A DNA stretch of 64,000 bases from Ruminococcus flavefaciens MA2007 (GCF_000621845.1 NZ_KK211354.1:148733-212732), one strand, 5' to 3'. Positions 40,027 to 48,419 are shown, counted from the stretch's first letter. Notes: generated by a model from the letters alone, not told the origin. Translations and numbers: made by a program.

Positions 40027-40332
40027 TAAAAGAGCGAGGGTTTAATCGCAATACTTATATAGAAGCTTATAGTTAATTATGGGGGAAACCTTTCTGAGGA
40101 AAGGTTATCCCCCATACCCCTTTCCAAAGACTTTTATCTGGTTTTTTCGCAGATAGGGCGCACCATAAATAAAAAAGACCTGCAAAAATGCAGGTGCGCC
40201 CTATCTGAGAAAAAACAAAACGAAAGTTTTAGGGAGAGAGTTTGAGAGAAGCCCCTTTTTCAAAAGGGGTTCTCTCAATAATAATTATAAAATTTCTGTA
40301 TGAGCACTGTGGTTAAAACTCTCGCTCTTTTA
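40024..40332. repeat. Fold-back element, copy 1, inside a hairpin
   Basis: The outer arms AAAAGAGCGAGGGTTTAA and TTAAAACTCTCGCTCTTTT are inverted and flank a core of about 250 bp. The core ends in ATACAG-type inverted repeats and contains a long palindrome, CAGATAGGGCGCACC / GGTGCGCCCTATCTG (40151-40208), plus TTGAGAGAACCCC / GGGGCTTCTCTCAA near 40240-40278. A near-identical core in reverse orientation lies at 45146-45497 with different outer arms. There is no ORF. The outer arms with A and T runs look like the terminator of the convergent flanking genes. Confidence 0.8.
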
Positions 40333-40725
40333 TACTGTAAGTTCTAGCTGATTTCCTTCAATGCCGATGATACAGCTCTCGTAATAGCCGTCGCCTGTAG
40401 TCCGCGGACCGCTGAGGACTTTATATCCGTCGGCTTTCAGACGCGCTGTCAGCTCATCGACTTTTTCCTTGCTGCCGAGACTGAATGCTATGTGGATATA
40501 TCCCGTCCTTGCCACAGCATTTTCGCAGCTTTCAAGCTGCGGACGAGTCATTATCTCCAGTCTTGCTCCGTCGTCGAAGCTGAGAAAATATGAGCGGAAA
40601 TCCGTAGTTTTATTATGGTAGCCGCTGTTTGATGAAGCTCCCAGATACTTCACAAAGAAGTCCCTTGCTACTTCAAGGTCGCTGACGTACATAGCAATGT
40701 GTTCTATCTTCATAATATCATTCAT
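40330..40725 (-). CDS. VOC-superfamily (glyoxalase-like) protein
   Basis: About 131 residues from the ATG at 40725, which lies inside the end of the upstream gene; ATG 40713, giving 127 residues, is equally possible. The two beta-alpha-beta-beta-beta modules of the vicinal-oxygen-chelate fold are visible: KIEHIAMYVSDLEVARDFFVKYLGA at the N-terminus and TGYIHIAFSLGSKEKVDEL in the second half, ending with SCIIGIEGNQLELTV. The His in IEHIAMYV and the Glu in NQLELTV are the usual metal ligands. The closest well-known shape is lactoylglutathione lyase, but many such proteins bind other small molecules. It shares an operon end with the ANTAR and GS-like genes. Confidence 0.85.
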   Translation of the reverse strand: MNDIMKIEHIAMYVSDLEVARDFFVKYLGASSNSGYHNKTTDFRSYFLSFDDGARLEIMTRPQLESCENAVARTGYIHIAFSLGSKEKVDELTARLKADGYKVLSGPRTTGDGYYESCIIGIEGNQLELTV

Positions 40726-41287
40726 ATTGGGCAAGAATACGCTGAGCCACCTCAAGACGAGTCTGGCGGTTGTTCATTGCCTGTTTTTCGATGTATTTGT
40801 GAGCCTGTGGTTCGGTGAATTTAAGGTATTTCATAAGTGTAGTCTTGGCGCGGTTGATAGTCCTCATTTCCTCGATACGGCTGAGTATATCCGCGCTTTC
40901 CTTTTTGACTCCTGCCATACGGGCACGGGCGGAAAGCACCAGCCTGATAGTACGCTGCAATATCTCACGTGTATAAGGTCTGGCAATGACGTTCACGCCG
41001 CTGTCGGAGACTCTGTCGGCTATCTCGTCCGTAGCATCTCCGCCGCAGATGAGTATAATTCCTGCCGATGTGGTCTCGGCTATCATTTCCGCAAGCTCCT
41101 GTCCGAATTCGTCGGGCAGGGGCGTATTTATTATGACCAGCTCGGGCTCACTCTCGTTTTTCACAAGCCGCCGCGCTTCACTTCCGCTGACCGCTGAAGC
41201 TATCCTGCCGCAGCCCTCAATGCGCAGAAGCTGCTCGGCAAGCTCTGTTATCTCCTGCCTTGCTGATACTATAAGCGCTCTGTCCAT
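40718..41287 (-). CDS. ANTAR-domain protein with degenerate receiver domain
   Basis: A 189-residue protein. Residues 1-120 have a response-regulator-like alternating fold, but the phospho-acceptor position reads ELVIINTPLPDE: Asn54 replaces Asp, and the later Lys is Arg (ARPYT). Residues about 125-189 are an ANTAR RNA-binding domain, with ADILSRIEEMRTINRAKTTLMKYLKF, TEPQAHKYIEKQAMNNRQTRLEVAQRIL. ANTAR proteins are antiterminators that bind two-hairpin RNA motifs, often before nitrogen-metabolism genes. It starts 8 bases after the GS-like gene, so the two are co-transcribed. Without the Asp, control is unlikely to be by phosphorylation; ligand or partner binding is the alternative. Confidence 0.85.
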   Translation of the reverse strand: MDRALIVSARQEITELAEQLLRIEGCGRIASAVSGSEARRLVKNESEPELVIINTPLPDEFGQELAEMIAETTSAGIILICGGDATDEIADRVSDSGVNVIARPYTREILQRTIRLVLSARARMAGVKKESADILSRIEEMRTINRAKTTLMKYLKFTEPQAHKYIEKQAMNNRQTRLEVAQRILAQYE

Positions 41288-41295
41288 TGCTTACC

Positions 41296-42591
41296 TCACA
41301 CGAATTTGAAATAGGAATCTTCCTCGAATTTATCCTTGTCGGCAGCAGCTGCGTAGTCGCGGAGCTGTCTGTCCAGCTGAGCAAAAATGCTGCTTCTTAT
41401 CTCAGGGGAGAGAGTGCGCTTTACGAAGTCGCTTTCCTTTGCGATAGCGGCAGCCTCTTCGAGAGAGGAGGGGAGCTTCTGGAAAAGGTCGCTTTCCTCG
41501 CCGCTGTGCATAGCGCTTTCAAAGAGAGCACAGTCCTTTGACTGTATACCCTCGATACCTGCGGCAAGAATCAGCTTGAATGTAATATACGGATTGCAGC
41601 AGGCGTCTGCGGAGCGCAGTTCAATTCGGGGAGTTATACCCACGGGCTTAGGTACGCGGATAAGCTGTGCGCAGTTTTCCGACGACCAGTTGATATACTT
41701 GGGTGCAAATCCGATTCCGAAGCGCTTGTAGGAGTTAGTGGTGCTGTTGAGAAATGCGGTTATCTCTCTCATTCTGCCGAGTATGCCCGAGATGAAGCAC
41801 CTGCCCTCAAAAGGCATAGCGTCGATATCGTTGCCGATGATGTTCTCGCCGCCCTTTTTGATACTTATGGAAATGCTGATAGCGCTTCCGTGCTCGTCGG
41901 GGAGGGGCTTGGGCATGAACGAAGCAAAAAGACCGTTCTGTGCGGCAATGGACTTAACTACGGTCTTGTAGTGTACCATATTGTCAGCCGCTGTGATAGG
42001 CTCGCTCTCGCGGAACTCTATCTCGTTCTGCGCAGGACCGTGCTTATGACATGAGCTTTTAGGGCTCATGCCCATTTCTTCAAGTGAGAGACAAATCTCA
42101 CGTCTCGCATTCTCGCACTTGTCAAGGGGAGCAACATCGAGGTAGCCGCCCTTGTCGTGAGGTATTTTTGTAGGCTCGCCGCGCTCGTCCAGTTCAAAGA
42201 GGTAGAACTCGCATTTCGTGCCCATTTCGCAGGAATACCCGTCCAGACGGAGCTGATTGATGTAGTTGGTAAGCTCAGTACGCATATCGCCCACGTAGTC
42301 GCTTCCGTCGGTGTTTTTCAGCGAGCAGAAGAAGCGGACAACGCGTCCCGACTTAGGTCTCCACGGGAGAACGGAAAGAGTGGAGATATCGGGCACAAGG
42401 AGCAGGTCCGAGCAGCCCTCGGCGATACATGAAGCGTCGAAAGGGATACCGTATTCAAATGCTCTCGGCAGCTCGTTGGGCATGATAGCCACGTTTTTAA
42501 GGTTGCCGAACATATCGCAGAAAGTAAGTCTTATAAATTTTACGTCGTTCTCTTCAACGAATTTCAGTATCTCTTTAGGAGAAAAGCTCAT
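41296..42591 (-). CDS. Glutamine synthetase type I homologue lacking several metal ligands
   Basis: A 431-residue GSI-type protein (GSI-alpha is about 445). The N-terminal beta-grasp has RLTFCDMFGNLKNV and the Asp loop FDASCIAEG; the C-terminal catalytic domain has NSYKRFGIGFAP, QLIRVPKP and PRIELRSADACCNPY. By alignment with enteric GS from memory, the metal ligands read Lys126 for Glu129, Glu128 for Glu131, Lys183 for Glu212, Glu190 for Glu220, Ser239 for His269 and Glu324 for Glu357. The usual GxGMHxHQS is GSAISISIS. Half of the six ligands are lost, two by charge reversal, so normal glutamine synthesis is unlikely. It probably acts as a regulator or a changed-specificity ligase, paired with the ANTAR gene. 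Confidence 0.85.
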   Translation of the reverse strand: MSFSPKEILKFVEENDVKFIRLTFCDMFGNLKNVAIMPNELPRAFEYGIPFDASCIAEGCSDLLLVPDISTLSVLPWRPKSGRVVRFFCSLKNTDGSDYVGDMRTELTNYINQLRLDGYSCEMGTKCEFYLFELDERGEPTKIPHDKGGYLDVAPLDKCENARREICLSLEEMGMSPKSSCHKHGPAQNEIEFRESEPITAADNMVHYKTVVKSIAAQNGLFASFMPKPLPDEHGSAISISISIKKGGENIIGNDIDAMPFEGRCFISGILGRMREITAFLNSTTNSYKRFGIGFAPKYINWSSENCAQLIRVPKPVGITPRIELRSADACCNPYITFKLILAAGIEGIQSKDCALFESAMHSGEESDLFQKLPSSLEEAAAIAKESDFVKRTLSPEIRSSIFAQLDRQLRDYAAAADKDKFEEDSYFKFV

Positions 42592-42605
42592 TGAAAGACC
42601 TCCAA

Positions 42606-42800
42606 TTAAAATTTGTAGGGGACGGCGTCCTCGACGTCCCGTCAGCCCTTAGCCTTTAGCCGTTAGCTATTAGAACTAAGAGCTAAGAACTAAGAACTAT
42701 TGTAAGGGCGAGTTCTGCTCGCCCGTGTTTAACGCTGCAAATTAAGAAAAATCAATTGTAGGGGACGGCGTACTCGGCGTTCCGCCAGCTATTAGAATTA
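42606..42800. repeat. Cluster of short hairpin modules
   Basis: Three TTGTAGGGG-type modules lie here: TTGTAGGGGACGGCGTCCTCGACGTCCCG, TTGTAAGGGCGAGTTCTGCTCGCCCG and TTGTAGGGGACGGCGTACTCGGCGTTCCG. Between them are TTAGC/TTAG and AAGAACTA direct repeats. The same module types recur at 48420-48535. No ORF. Confidence 0.7.
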
Positions 42801-42821
42801 AGAACTATGCAGGTATGGTGT

Positions 42822-43355
42822 TTATTTATCCTTATCCATAAATACTCTTGAACCCGTTGCGCCTTTTTGTCCCTGATACTTTCCGCAGTAGGGATTCAGC
42901 GCATGGTCGTCCATTTTAGCGAACACAAGCTGTCCGACTCTCCGTCCGCACTGAAGCTCTATAGCGCAGCGGTTGGCGTTGAAAAGCTCCAGAGTTATCT
43001 CGCCCTTGAAGCCGGGATCAACCCAGCCTGCATTCTGTATAAACAAGCCCATACGTCCGAGGGAGCTCCTGCCCTCTACAAATGCAGTAAGGTCGTCGGG
43101 GAGCTCGAAATACTCCATAGTCGTTGCAAGGACGAACTGCCCCGGCAGCAGGAGATATTTTTCTGCGGTAATGGTCTTGTACTTTATCTCACTGCTCAGA
43201 GTGATTATGCCTGTTGGAGTATCCTCCACAACGCTGAATGTGTTGCCGAGTCTTACGTCAACGCTTGCAGGCTGTATCTGATCGTCGGTTATCGGTTCGA
43301 TGACAAGTGACTTTTCTTTGAGCATTCGGGAGATAGTTTTATCGGATAATATCAT
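42822..43355 (-). CDS. dcd: dCTP deaminase (Dcd/Dut family)
   Basis: A 177-residue trimeric enzyme that deaminates dCTP to dUTP. Motifs are [11 protein letters not shown] at the N-terminus, [13 protein letters not shown] (about residues 26-38), [21 protein letters not shown], the central [13 protein letters not shown] (about 94-106) and [19 protein letters not shown] (about 108-126), which contains the catalytic Glu. The DPGF-type motif resembles bifunctional dCTP deaminase/dUTPases more than the E. coli monofunctional type, so direct formation of dUMP is possible. Monocistronic on the minus strand, followed by hairpin repeats. Confidence 0.92.
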   Translation of the reverse strand: MILSDKTISRMLKEKSLVIEPITDDQIQPASVDVRLGNTFSVVEDTPTGIITLSSEIKYKTITAEKYLLLPGQFVLATTMEYFELPDDLTAFVEGRSSLGRMGLFIQNAGWVDPGFKGEITLELFNANRCAIELQCGRRVGQLVFAKMDDHALNPYCGKYQGQKGATGSRVFMDKDK

Positions 43356-43391
43356 AAGTGAAACCTTTCAGTAGTATTCAGTGAATTTCGT

Positions 43392-43967
43392 TTATAGCTT
43401 AGCCTCATATTCTTCTCTGAGTATGGAGAAGTAGTGTCTGCCCACGTATTCGCCGTTCATAAAGAAATAGTCACGCAGAGTACCCTCATATGTAAAGCCG
43501 CATTTCTCTATAACACGCCTTGAAGGCTTGTTGATAGTCTTGGTGCATATCTGGACCTTGTGCAGATTTATCCTGTCGAAGCCGAAAGCGATAACAGCCT
43601 TTGTAGCTTCGGTAGCATATCCTCTGCACTGGAACTCGGCGCCGATACAGTATTCTATCTCGGCGAAATGGTTCTTGCTGTCCACAAGGAAATACGCGAT
43701 CTGACCTATGCACTCGCCCGAAGCTTTTTCAATTACAGCCCAGCGGTAATAGTCAGGTCTTTCGTATGAGCCGATGTATTTGTCCAGCAGTTCTTTAACT
43801 TCTTCTTTTGTGGAATATACAGGCTCTGAATACATGGACTGGATTTTCTCGTCAGCTATCCAGTTCCTCAGCATTGAATCATCGTCTGAGTATTCAAATC
43901 TCCTGAGTATGAGCCTGTCTGTTGTAATAGTATCTGTACCGTTATGAGTAAGCATTTTTTTCTCCAT
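43392..43967 (-). CDS. GNAT acetyltransferase (RimJ/RimL type)
   Basis: A 191-residue N-acetyltransferase. The N-terminal TDRLILRRFEYSD is the hallmark of the RimJ/RimL/SpeG-like branch. The acetyl-CoA loop is in AEIEYCIGAEFQCRGYATEATKAVIAFGF (about residues 106-134; the R/Q-x-x-G-x-A pattern). NKPSRRVIEKCGFTYEGTLRDYFF (about 147-170) is the C-terminal wedge. Members acetylate N-termini of ribosomal proteins or small amines and antibiotics; the substrate cannot be told from sequence. Purine-rich sequence GGAG is upstream of the ATG. Confidence 0.9.
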   Translation of the reverse strand: MEKKMLTHNGTDTITTDRLILRRFEYSDDDSMLRNWIADEKIQSMYSEPVYSTKEEVKELLDKYIGSYERPDYYRWAVIEKASGECIGQIAYFLVDSKNHFAEIEYCIGAEFQCRGYATEATKAVIAFGFDRINLHKVQICTKTINKPSRRVIEKCGFTYEGTLRDYFFMNGEYVGRHYFSILREEYEAKL

Positions 43968-44019
43968 TCGATATGATATTTAGTGCGGATACTATCCGCA
44001 CTAAAACTAATAACTCAGA

Positions 44020-45114
44020 TCACACATTGAAGCGGAACAGAACTATATCTCCGTCCTGCATAACGTATTCCTTGCCCTCAAGGCGTACAAGTCCCTTTTC
44101 CTTGGCGGCAGCCATGCTTCCGCAAGCCATAAGGTCATCGTAGGAGATTACCTCCGCACGGATAAAGCCCTTCTCAAAGTCGGTGTGTATCTTGCCTGCT
44201 GCCTGCGGAGCCTTGGTGCCTTTTGTGATAGTCCATGCGCGGACCTCCTGCTTGCCTGCGGTAAGGTAGGAGATAAGACCGAGAAGCGAATAGCCCTCCT
44301 TGATGATACGGTTGAGACCTGATACCTCAAGACCGAGCTCGCTGAGGAACATAGCCTTGTCCTCGTCGCCCATGTCGGAGATCTCAGCCTCTATCTGTGC
44401 GCAGATAGGCAGTACAGCTGAGTGCTCCTCCTCTGCGAGAGCGCAGACAGCCTTGTAATTCTCGTTTGTTTCGATATTGTTAGTGAAGTCGTCCTCGCTG
44501 AGGTTGGCCGCATAGATAACGGGCTTTGCGGACAGCAGGGGAGTTGACTTTATAAGCTCGCGCTCTTCGTCTGTGAAGTCAAAGCCTCTTGCGGACTTGC
44601 CGTTTTCAAGGTGAGCCTTTAATCTTTCAAGGAACTCAGCCTCTGCAAGGTACTTCTTGTCGCCCTTTGCAGCCTTCTTAGCGCGGTCGATACGTCTTTC
44701 AACCATTTCGATATCGGAGAAGATGAGCTCTAAGTTGATAGTTTCGATATCGCGGAGAGGATTGATGCTGCCGTCAACGTGAATGATATTAGGATCCTCG
44801 AAGCAGCGTACAACGTGAACGATAGCGTCCACCTCGCGGATATCCGCAAGGAACTTGTTTCCCAGTCCCTCGCCCTTTGAAGCGCCCTTTACCAGACCTG
44901 CTATATCAACGAATTCCAGTGTAGCAGGAGTGAACTTATCAGGCTCGTACATCTCAGCAAGCTTGTCCAGTCTCTCATCGGGAACTGATACAATGCCTAC
45001 GTTCTTCTCGATAGTACAGAATGGGTAGTTCGCAGATTCTGCACCTGCGTTTGTGAGTGCGTTAAAAAGTGTGCTTTTGCCTACATTAGGCAAACCGACC
45101 ATACCAAGTTTCAT
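44020..45114 (-). CDS. ychF: GTPase/ATPase YchF (OLA1 family)
   Basis: A 364-residue Obg-related P-loop protein. The P-loop GLPNVGKSTLFNAL (about residues 7-20) is followed by switch motifs with YPFCTIEKNVG, DIAGLVKGASKGEGLGNKFL (G3 region, about 69-88) and the YAANL-type G4 region that replaces the guanine-specific NKxD, consistent with a preference for ATP in this family. A helical coiled-coil insertion lies in the middle and the C-terminal TGS-like domain is present (AWTITKGTKAPQAAGKIHTD; ends with DGDIVLFRFNV). YchF is near-universal and ribosome-associated; it acts in stress and translation regulation. Confidence 0.97.
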   Translation of the reverse strand: MKLGMVGLPNVGKSTLFNALTNAGAESANYPFCTIEKNVGIVSVPDERLDKLAEMYEPDKFTPATLEFVDIAGLVKGASKGEGLGNKFLADIREVDAIVHVVRCFEDPNIIHVDGSINPLRDIETINLELIFSDIEMVERRIDRAKKAAKGDKKYLAEAEFLERLKAHLENGKSARGFDFTDEERELIKSTPLLSAKPVIYAANLSEDDFTNNIETNENYKAVCALAEEEHSAVLPICAQIEAEISDMGDEDKAMFLSELGLEVSGLNRIIKEGYSLLGLISYLTAGKQEVRAWTITKGTKAPQAAGKIHTDFEKGFIRAEVISYDDLMACGSMAAAKEKGLVRLEGKEYVMQDGDIVLFRFNV

Positions 45115-45145
45115 ATTTGATTCTTACCTTTCTTATCATATGTTT

Positions 45146-45497
45146 CCCCGCTTTGACTATGATGTTTATACAGGGATTTTTTATCTGCTCATTGAGAGAA
45201 CCCCTTTTGAAAAAGGGGCTTCTCTCAAACTCTCTCCCTAAAACTTTCGTTTTGTTTTTTCTCTGATAGGGTGCACCTGCATTTTGCAGGATTATTTCAT
45301 TTATAAAGCGCCCTATCTGAGAAAAAAACAGATAAAAGTCTTTGGAAAGGGGTATGGGGGTGACTCCCCGCAGTGCGGGGAGATGTCACGCAGTGACAGA
45401 GGGGCGCGCCTCCGTCAGAGGAACCTTTCTTCAGAAAGGGTTCCCCCGATAAGTGATTATAAGTTCCTGTATTAGCATCATAGCTAAAGGCGGGGAA
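45146..45497. repeat. Fold-back element, copy 2, inside a different hairpin
   Basis: The outer arms CCCCGCTTTGACTATGATG and CATCATAGCTAAAGGCGGGG are inverted and differ entirely from those of copy 1. The core ATACAGGGA...TTCCTGTAT, with the palindrome TGATAGGGTGCACCTGCA..., matches copy 1 (reverse orientation) almost base for base. A block of about 60 bases (45361-45420) with its own hairpins CTCCCCGCAGTGCGGGGAG and TGTCACGCAGTGACA is present only here, so it looks like a later nested insertion. No ORF. Confidence 0.8.
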
Positions 45498-45506
45498 GAT
45501 TAAACA

Positions 45507-48245
45507 TTAAGTGCTTGCGTAAGTTATTCTCTTGTTATTTACAAGTGAACTTACTGTGGAGTTCTGTATCTGGACATCGCCGCTGCTTGTGCCGATATCC
45601 TTAGGATTGCCTGCGTTGACAGTCATGGACACCTTAGAGTCGATGATAGTGAGGTTTCCTGAGCCCAAAGCGTCTCCGATACCTGTTACCTCATCGCCCT
45701 CGGAGTCAATGGTTATCTCCGCATTTTTTATCTTAGTATTGACGCTGCCCTTCATAGCACCGATACAGGAGTGCTTGCCCGAGCGCATTTTCATATTGAT
45801 AGTACCCTGCTTGATGTAGATACTGCCTTCGCCCTCTTCGAGAACGCCGATACCTACTGCCTGAGCGCCTGTGCATGACATGGTTATATCCGCACCTGAG
45901 CTTATGGTAGCGATACCCTTGCAGCTGCCGATACCCGTTACCTTGATACCCGAGATAGTGATATCCAGCTTGCAGTTCTCACCGATATCGATATTGGCGT
46001 CGCCGTTGAAACTTCCGACAGCAAGTCCGTTATGGGAGTACATGAATATCTTTATATTGCCCGAGCGCAGGTCGATATCCGAATCGTCATCGTTATGACC
46101 TCCGCCAATGCACATGGACTCGACGCTGTTGGAGATTATCTCAAGATTTCCGCTGAAATCAATGATTATATCGCCGTAGCCGTGGTCGTAATCGTTGCCG
46201 ATACCGATACCCTCAGAGGCGTAGCAGTCGATAGTGAGGTCGCCCTTGCCGCCGAGAACGAACTGTGAGCCCATAGGCACGTAGATACCCGAGTAGCTCA
46301 GCTTGTTGCTCTTGACAACGTTGAGCTCCAGACGCGCGTACTCGCCCACGGAGATAGTAGGCTTGCTGTTGCCGCTTATCATGTTTACGTTTTTCAGCGT
46401 AAGCTCGCAGCTGTGATTGTCCATAATGGAGATATTCATCTTCACAGGCTTGTCGGGGTCGCCGACGATAGTTAGCTTGCTCTGATAAATGTGGATATCG
46501 GTGTATTTTTCCAGCGCCAGCTTCAGGAGGTCGAGCTCCGTATCATTCTGTGCTGCGTAAATCTTCTTTACGCCGTCGGGACGTGTTTCAAGATTGGTCT
46601 TGATTATCTCGTCCTTGATATCCGCAGATATGCTGTTGAGAAGCAGGGGCTTAGGCTTTGAAGTGTAATAGCCCTGCACAAGGTCAACGCCGAGACGGAT
46701 AACGGTTTTCAGCTCCTGCACGGTCTCAACGCCCTCAGCAAGGGATTTCAGCTGATTCTCGTGACAGAATTCGATTACAGACGTTACCAGCTGCTGCTTT
46801 TTCAGGTCGTTCTGGATATCGCTTATGAGGGAGCGGTCTATCTTTATGTAATCGGGAGAATAGTGCAGCAGGTTTGACGAGTTGGAATAGCCTGTGCCGT
46901 AATCGTCTATAGCAAGGGTAGTGTGTGCAAAGCCGCAGCGCTTTTTAAGCGTTTCGATGCTCTCTGCCGTAGCCGCAGATTCCTCGACGATCTCGATAAC
47001 TGTCTTTTCAAGGAGCTCGCCGTAGGTCAGGTACAGCTCGTTGAAGTCCTCATCGGAAAGGAGATTGTTTGAAAGGCAGTTTATAAACAGCTTGCGGTTC
47101 TCGAAAACCTGCTGATTATCGCTGAGAAGCTTCATAACGTTGAAGAAGGTCAGCTTCTCGATAGCGTAAAGGTCGTTCTGTGCCGCAGCTATTTTAAGTA
47201 TCTGATTCGGCGTCATCTTGATATCGCCGATAGTTCGCATAAGAGCCTCATATCCTACGATCTCGCCCTTCTGAGTTTCAACGATAGGCTGGAGATGATA
47301 TGTAAGGAGATTCTCCTGCACTATACGGGAGAATGTCTGGGCATTGCGGTAAGAGTCCTTTTCGTGGACGTAATTCTCCTCGGAGAACCAGTTTATAACT
47401 GCGCGTTTTGAGGTCTTAGCCTCGAAAAGTGCGAACTCCGAGTAATTTACCAGCATATTGAAGTCAGAGGCTTCCTCGGGATATGAAGCGCAGCCGATGG
47501 ACAGGCTTATCCTGCTCTTGTCGGAGATGTCGATTATCTCGCCGAAATCATCGGTGAGGATACAGTTCTGCACAGCCTCGTCCATGCTGTTGAGGATATT
47601 GTAAATGCTCATCTTGTCGCTGTCGCGGAAGAAGACGCATATCTCATAGTTTGACTTTGAGCCGATTATGAGAGTATCGCTGGCAAAGCCCTTCAGCGCT
47701 TCGGCTACCGATGTTATGCAGCTGTTGGTGTTGTCAACAGTGAGATAAGAGCCCAGCTTATCTATGCCGTTTATGTAGATAGTGGCAAGGCAGCCGTGCT
47801 GAACATCGGGGAGTATCTGCTTTATCTTCTGTGAGAACGATGGGAAAGAGGGCAGTCTTGTGATAGGATCGTACTCCACAAAAGCCTTCTTGTCGCTGAG
47901 TTCTGACATCTGGCGGGTAAAGTCCTGAATGAAGCCCAGCCATTCGTCGCTGCTCTCATAGATGTTCATTTTTATAAAACGAGTTGTATTTCCGTCAGTA
48001 AACTTGTAAATGTGTTTTTGTCCCTCTACAGGGCATTTTGATATCTTTTCGAGAAGATTGAAGAACTCGAATTCGTTTATCTTTTCACTCGGGCAGCCGA
48101 GCATATGACAGGCGGCTGAATCAAGATAAGCAGCCTTGTCCTTTGCAATATATGTAAATGCACCAATATTGCCGACAAACTGCTGGAATACCTGCCAATC
48201 ATGGCTTAACACGGGCGGAGTCTGGCTAAAATCAAATATACTCAT
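45507..48245 (-). CDS. Cytoplasmic PAS-GGDEF(degenerate)-EAL phosphodiesterase with C-terminal beta-solenoid
   Basis: About 912 residues from the ATG at 48245 (AAGGAG five bases upstream); the GTG at 48251 sits on that site. No signal peptide or transmembrane segment. Residues about 20-115 resemble a PAS sensor. About 120-290 is a GGDEF-like domain with its signature lost (GSKSNYEIC instead of GGDEF). About 310-535 is a full EAL domain: YEALMR, FINCLSNN, EIVEES, AIDDYGTGYS, IKIDRSLI, AEGVET and LVQGYY, all expected c-di-GMP hydrolysis residues. From about 575 to the end runs a solenoid of 30-35-residue repeats with GIG..., for example VTGIGSCKGIATISSGADIT and AVGIGVLEEGEGSIYIKQGT. A soluble c-di-GMP phosphodiesterase with a beta-helix tail is unusual. 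Own promoter upstream. Confidence 0.85.
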   Translation of the reverse strand: MSIFDFSQTPPVLSHDWQVFQQFVGNIGAFTYIAKDKAAYLDSAACHMLGCPSEKINEFEFFNLLEKISKCPVEGQKHIYKFTDGNTTRFIKMNIYESSDEWLGFIQDFTRQMSELSDKKAFVEYDPITRLPSFPSFSQKIKQILPDVQHGCLATIYINGIDKLGSYLTVDNTNSCITSVAEALKGFASDTLIIGSKSNYEICVFFRDSDKMSIYNILNSMDEAVQNCILTDDFGEIIDISDKSRISLSIGCASYPEEASDFNMLVNYSEFALFEAKTSKRAVINWFSEENYVHEKDSYRNAQTFSRIVQENLLTYHLQPIVETQKGEIVGYEALMRTIGDIKMTPNQILKIAAAQNDLYAIEKLTFFNVMKLLSDNQQVFENRKLFINCLSNNLLSDEDFNELYLTYGELLEKTVIEIVEESAATAESIETLKKRCGFAHTTLAIDDYGTGYSNSSNLLHYSPDYIKIDRSLISDIQNDLKKQQLVTSVIEFCHENQLKSLAEGVETVQELKTVIRLGVDLVQGYYTSKPKPLLLNSISADIKDEIIKTNLETRPDGVKKIYAAQNDTELDLLKLALEKYTDIHIYQSKLTIVGDPDKPVKMNISIMDNHSCELTLKNVNMISGNSKPTISVGEYARLELNVVKSNKLSYSGIYVPMGSQFVLGGKGDLTIDCYASEGIGIGNDYDHGYGDIIIDFSGNLEIISNSVESMCIGGGHNDDDSDIDLRSGNIKIFMYSHNGLAVGSFNGDANIDIGENCKLDITISGIKVTGIGSCKGIATISSGADITMSCTGAQAVGIGVLEEGEGSIYIKQGTINMKMRSGKHSCIGAMKGSVNTKIKNAEITIDSEGDEVTGIGDALGSGNLTIIDSKVSMTVNAGNPKDIGTSSGDVQIQNSTVSSLVNNKRITYAST

Positions 48246-48346
48246 ACTCACTCCTTTTTGCCTGCGGATAAGGTGATTTTCCGCGGCGCTGCCTGACTTC
48301 TGACGGTGAACAGGCGACCGTGATAACGTACATTCTATACATATTC

Positions 48347-48375
48347 ATTATACCACATTGTTTCGGAAATAGCAA
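48347..48375 (-). promoter_or_regulatory. Promoter of the EAL-solenoid gene
   Basis: On the minus strand TTGCTA (48375-48370), a 17-bp spacer and TATAAT (48352-48347). The leader of about 95 bases contains GCGGA/TCCGC and GCCTG/CAGGC hairpins. Confidence 0.7.
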
Positions 48376-48419
48376 TACTCGTACCCAAAACTATAATGTA
48401 AATTTTTTGCGGTCAGAAG

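Noticed and set aside
40024..45497. Insertion sequence or composite transposon bounded by the two fold-back copies
   Set aside because: The interior holds ordinary chromosomal genes (VOC, ANTAR, GS-like, dcd, GNAT, ychF) and there is no transposase; the copies are independent small elements.
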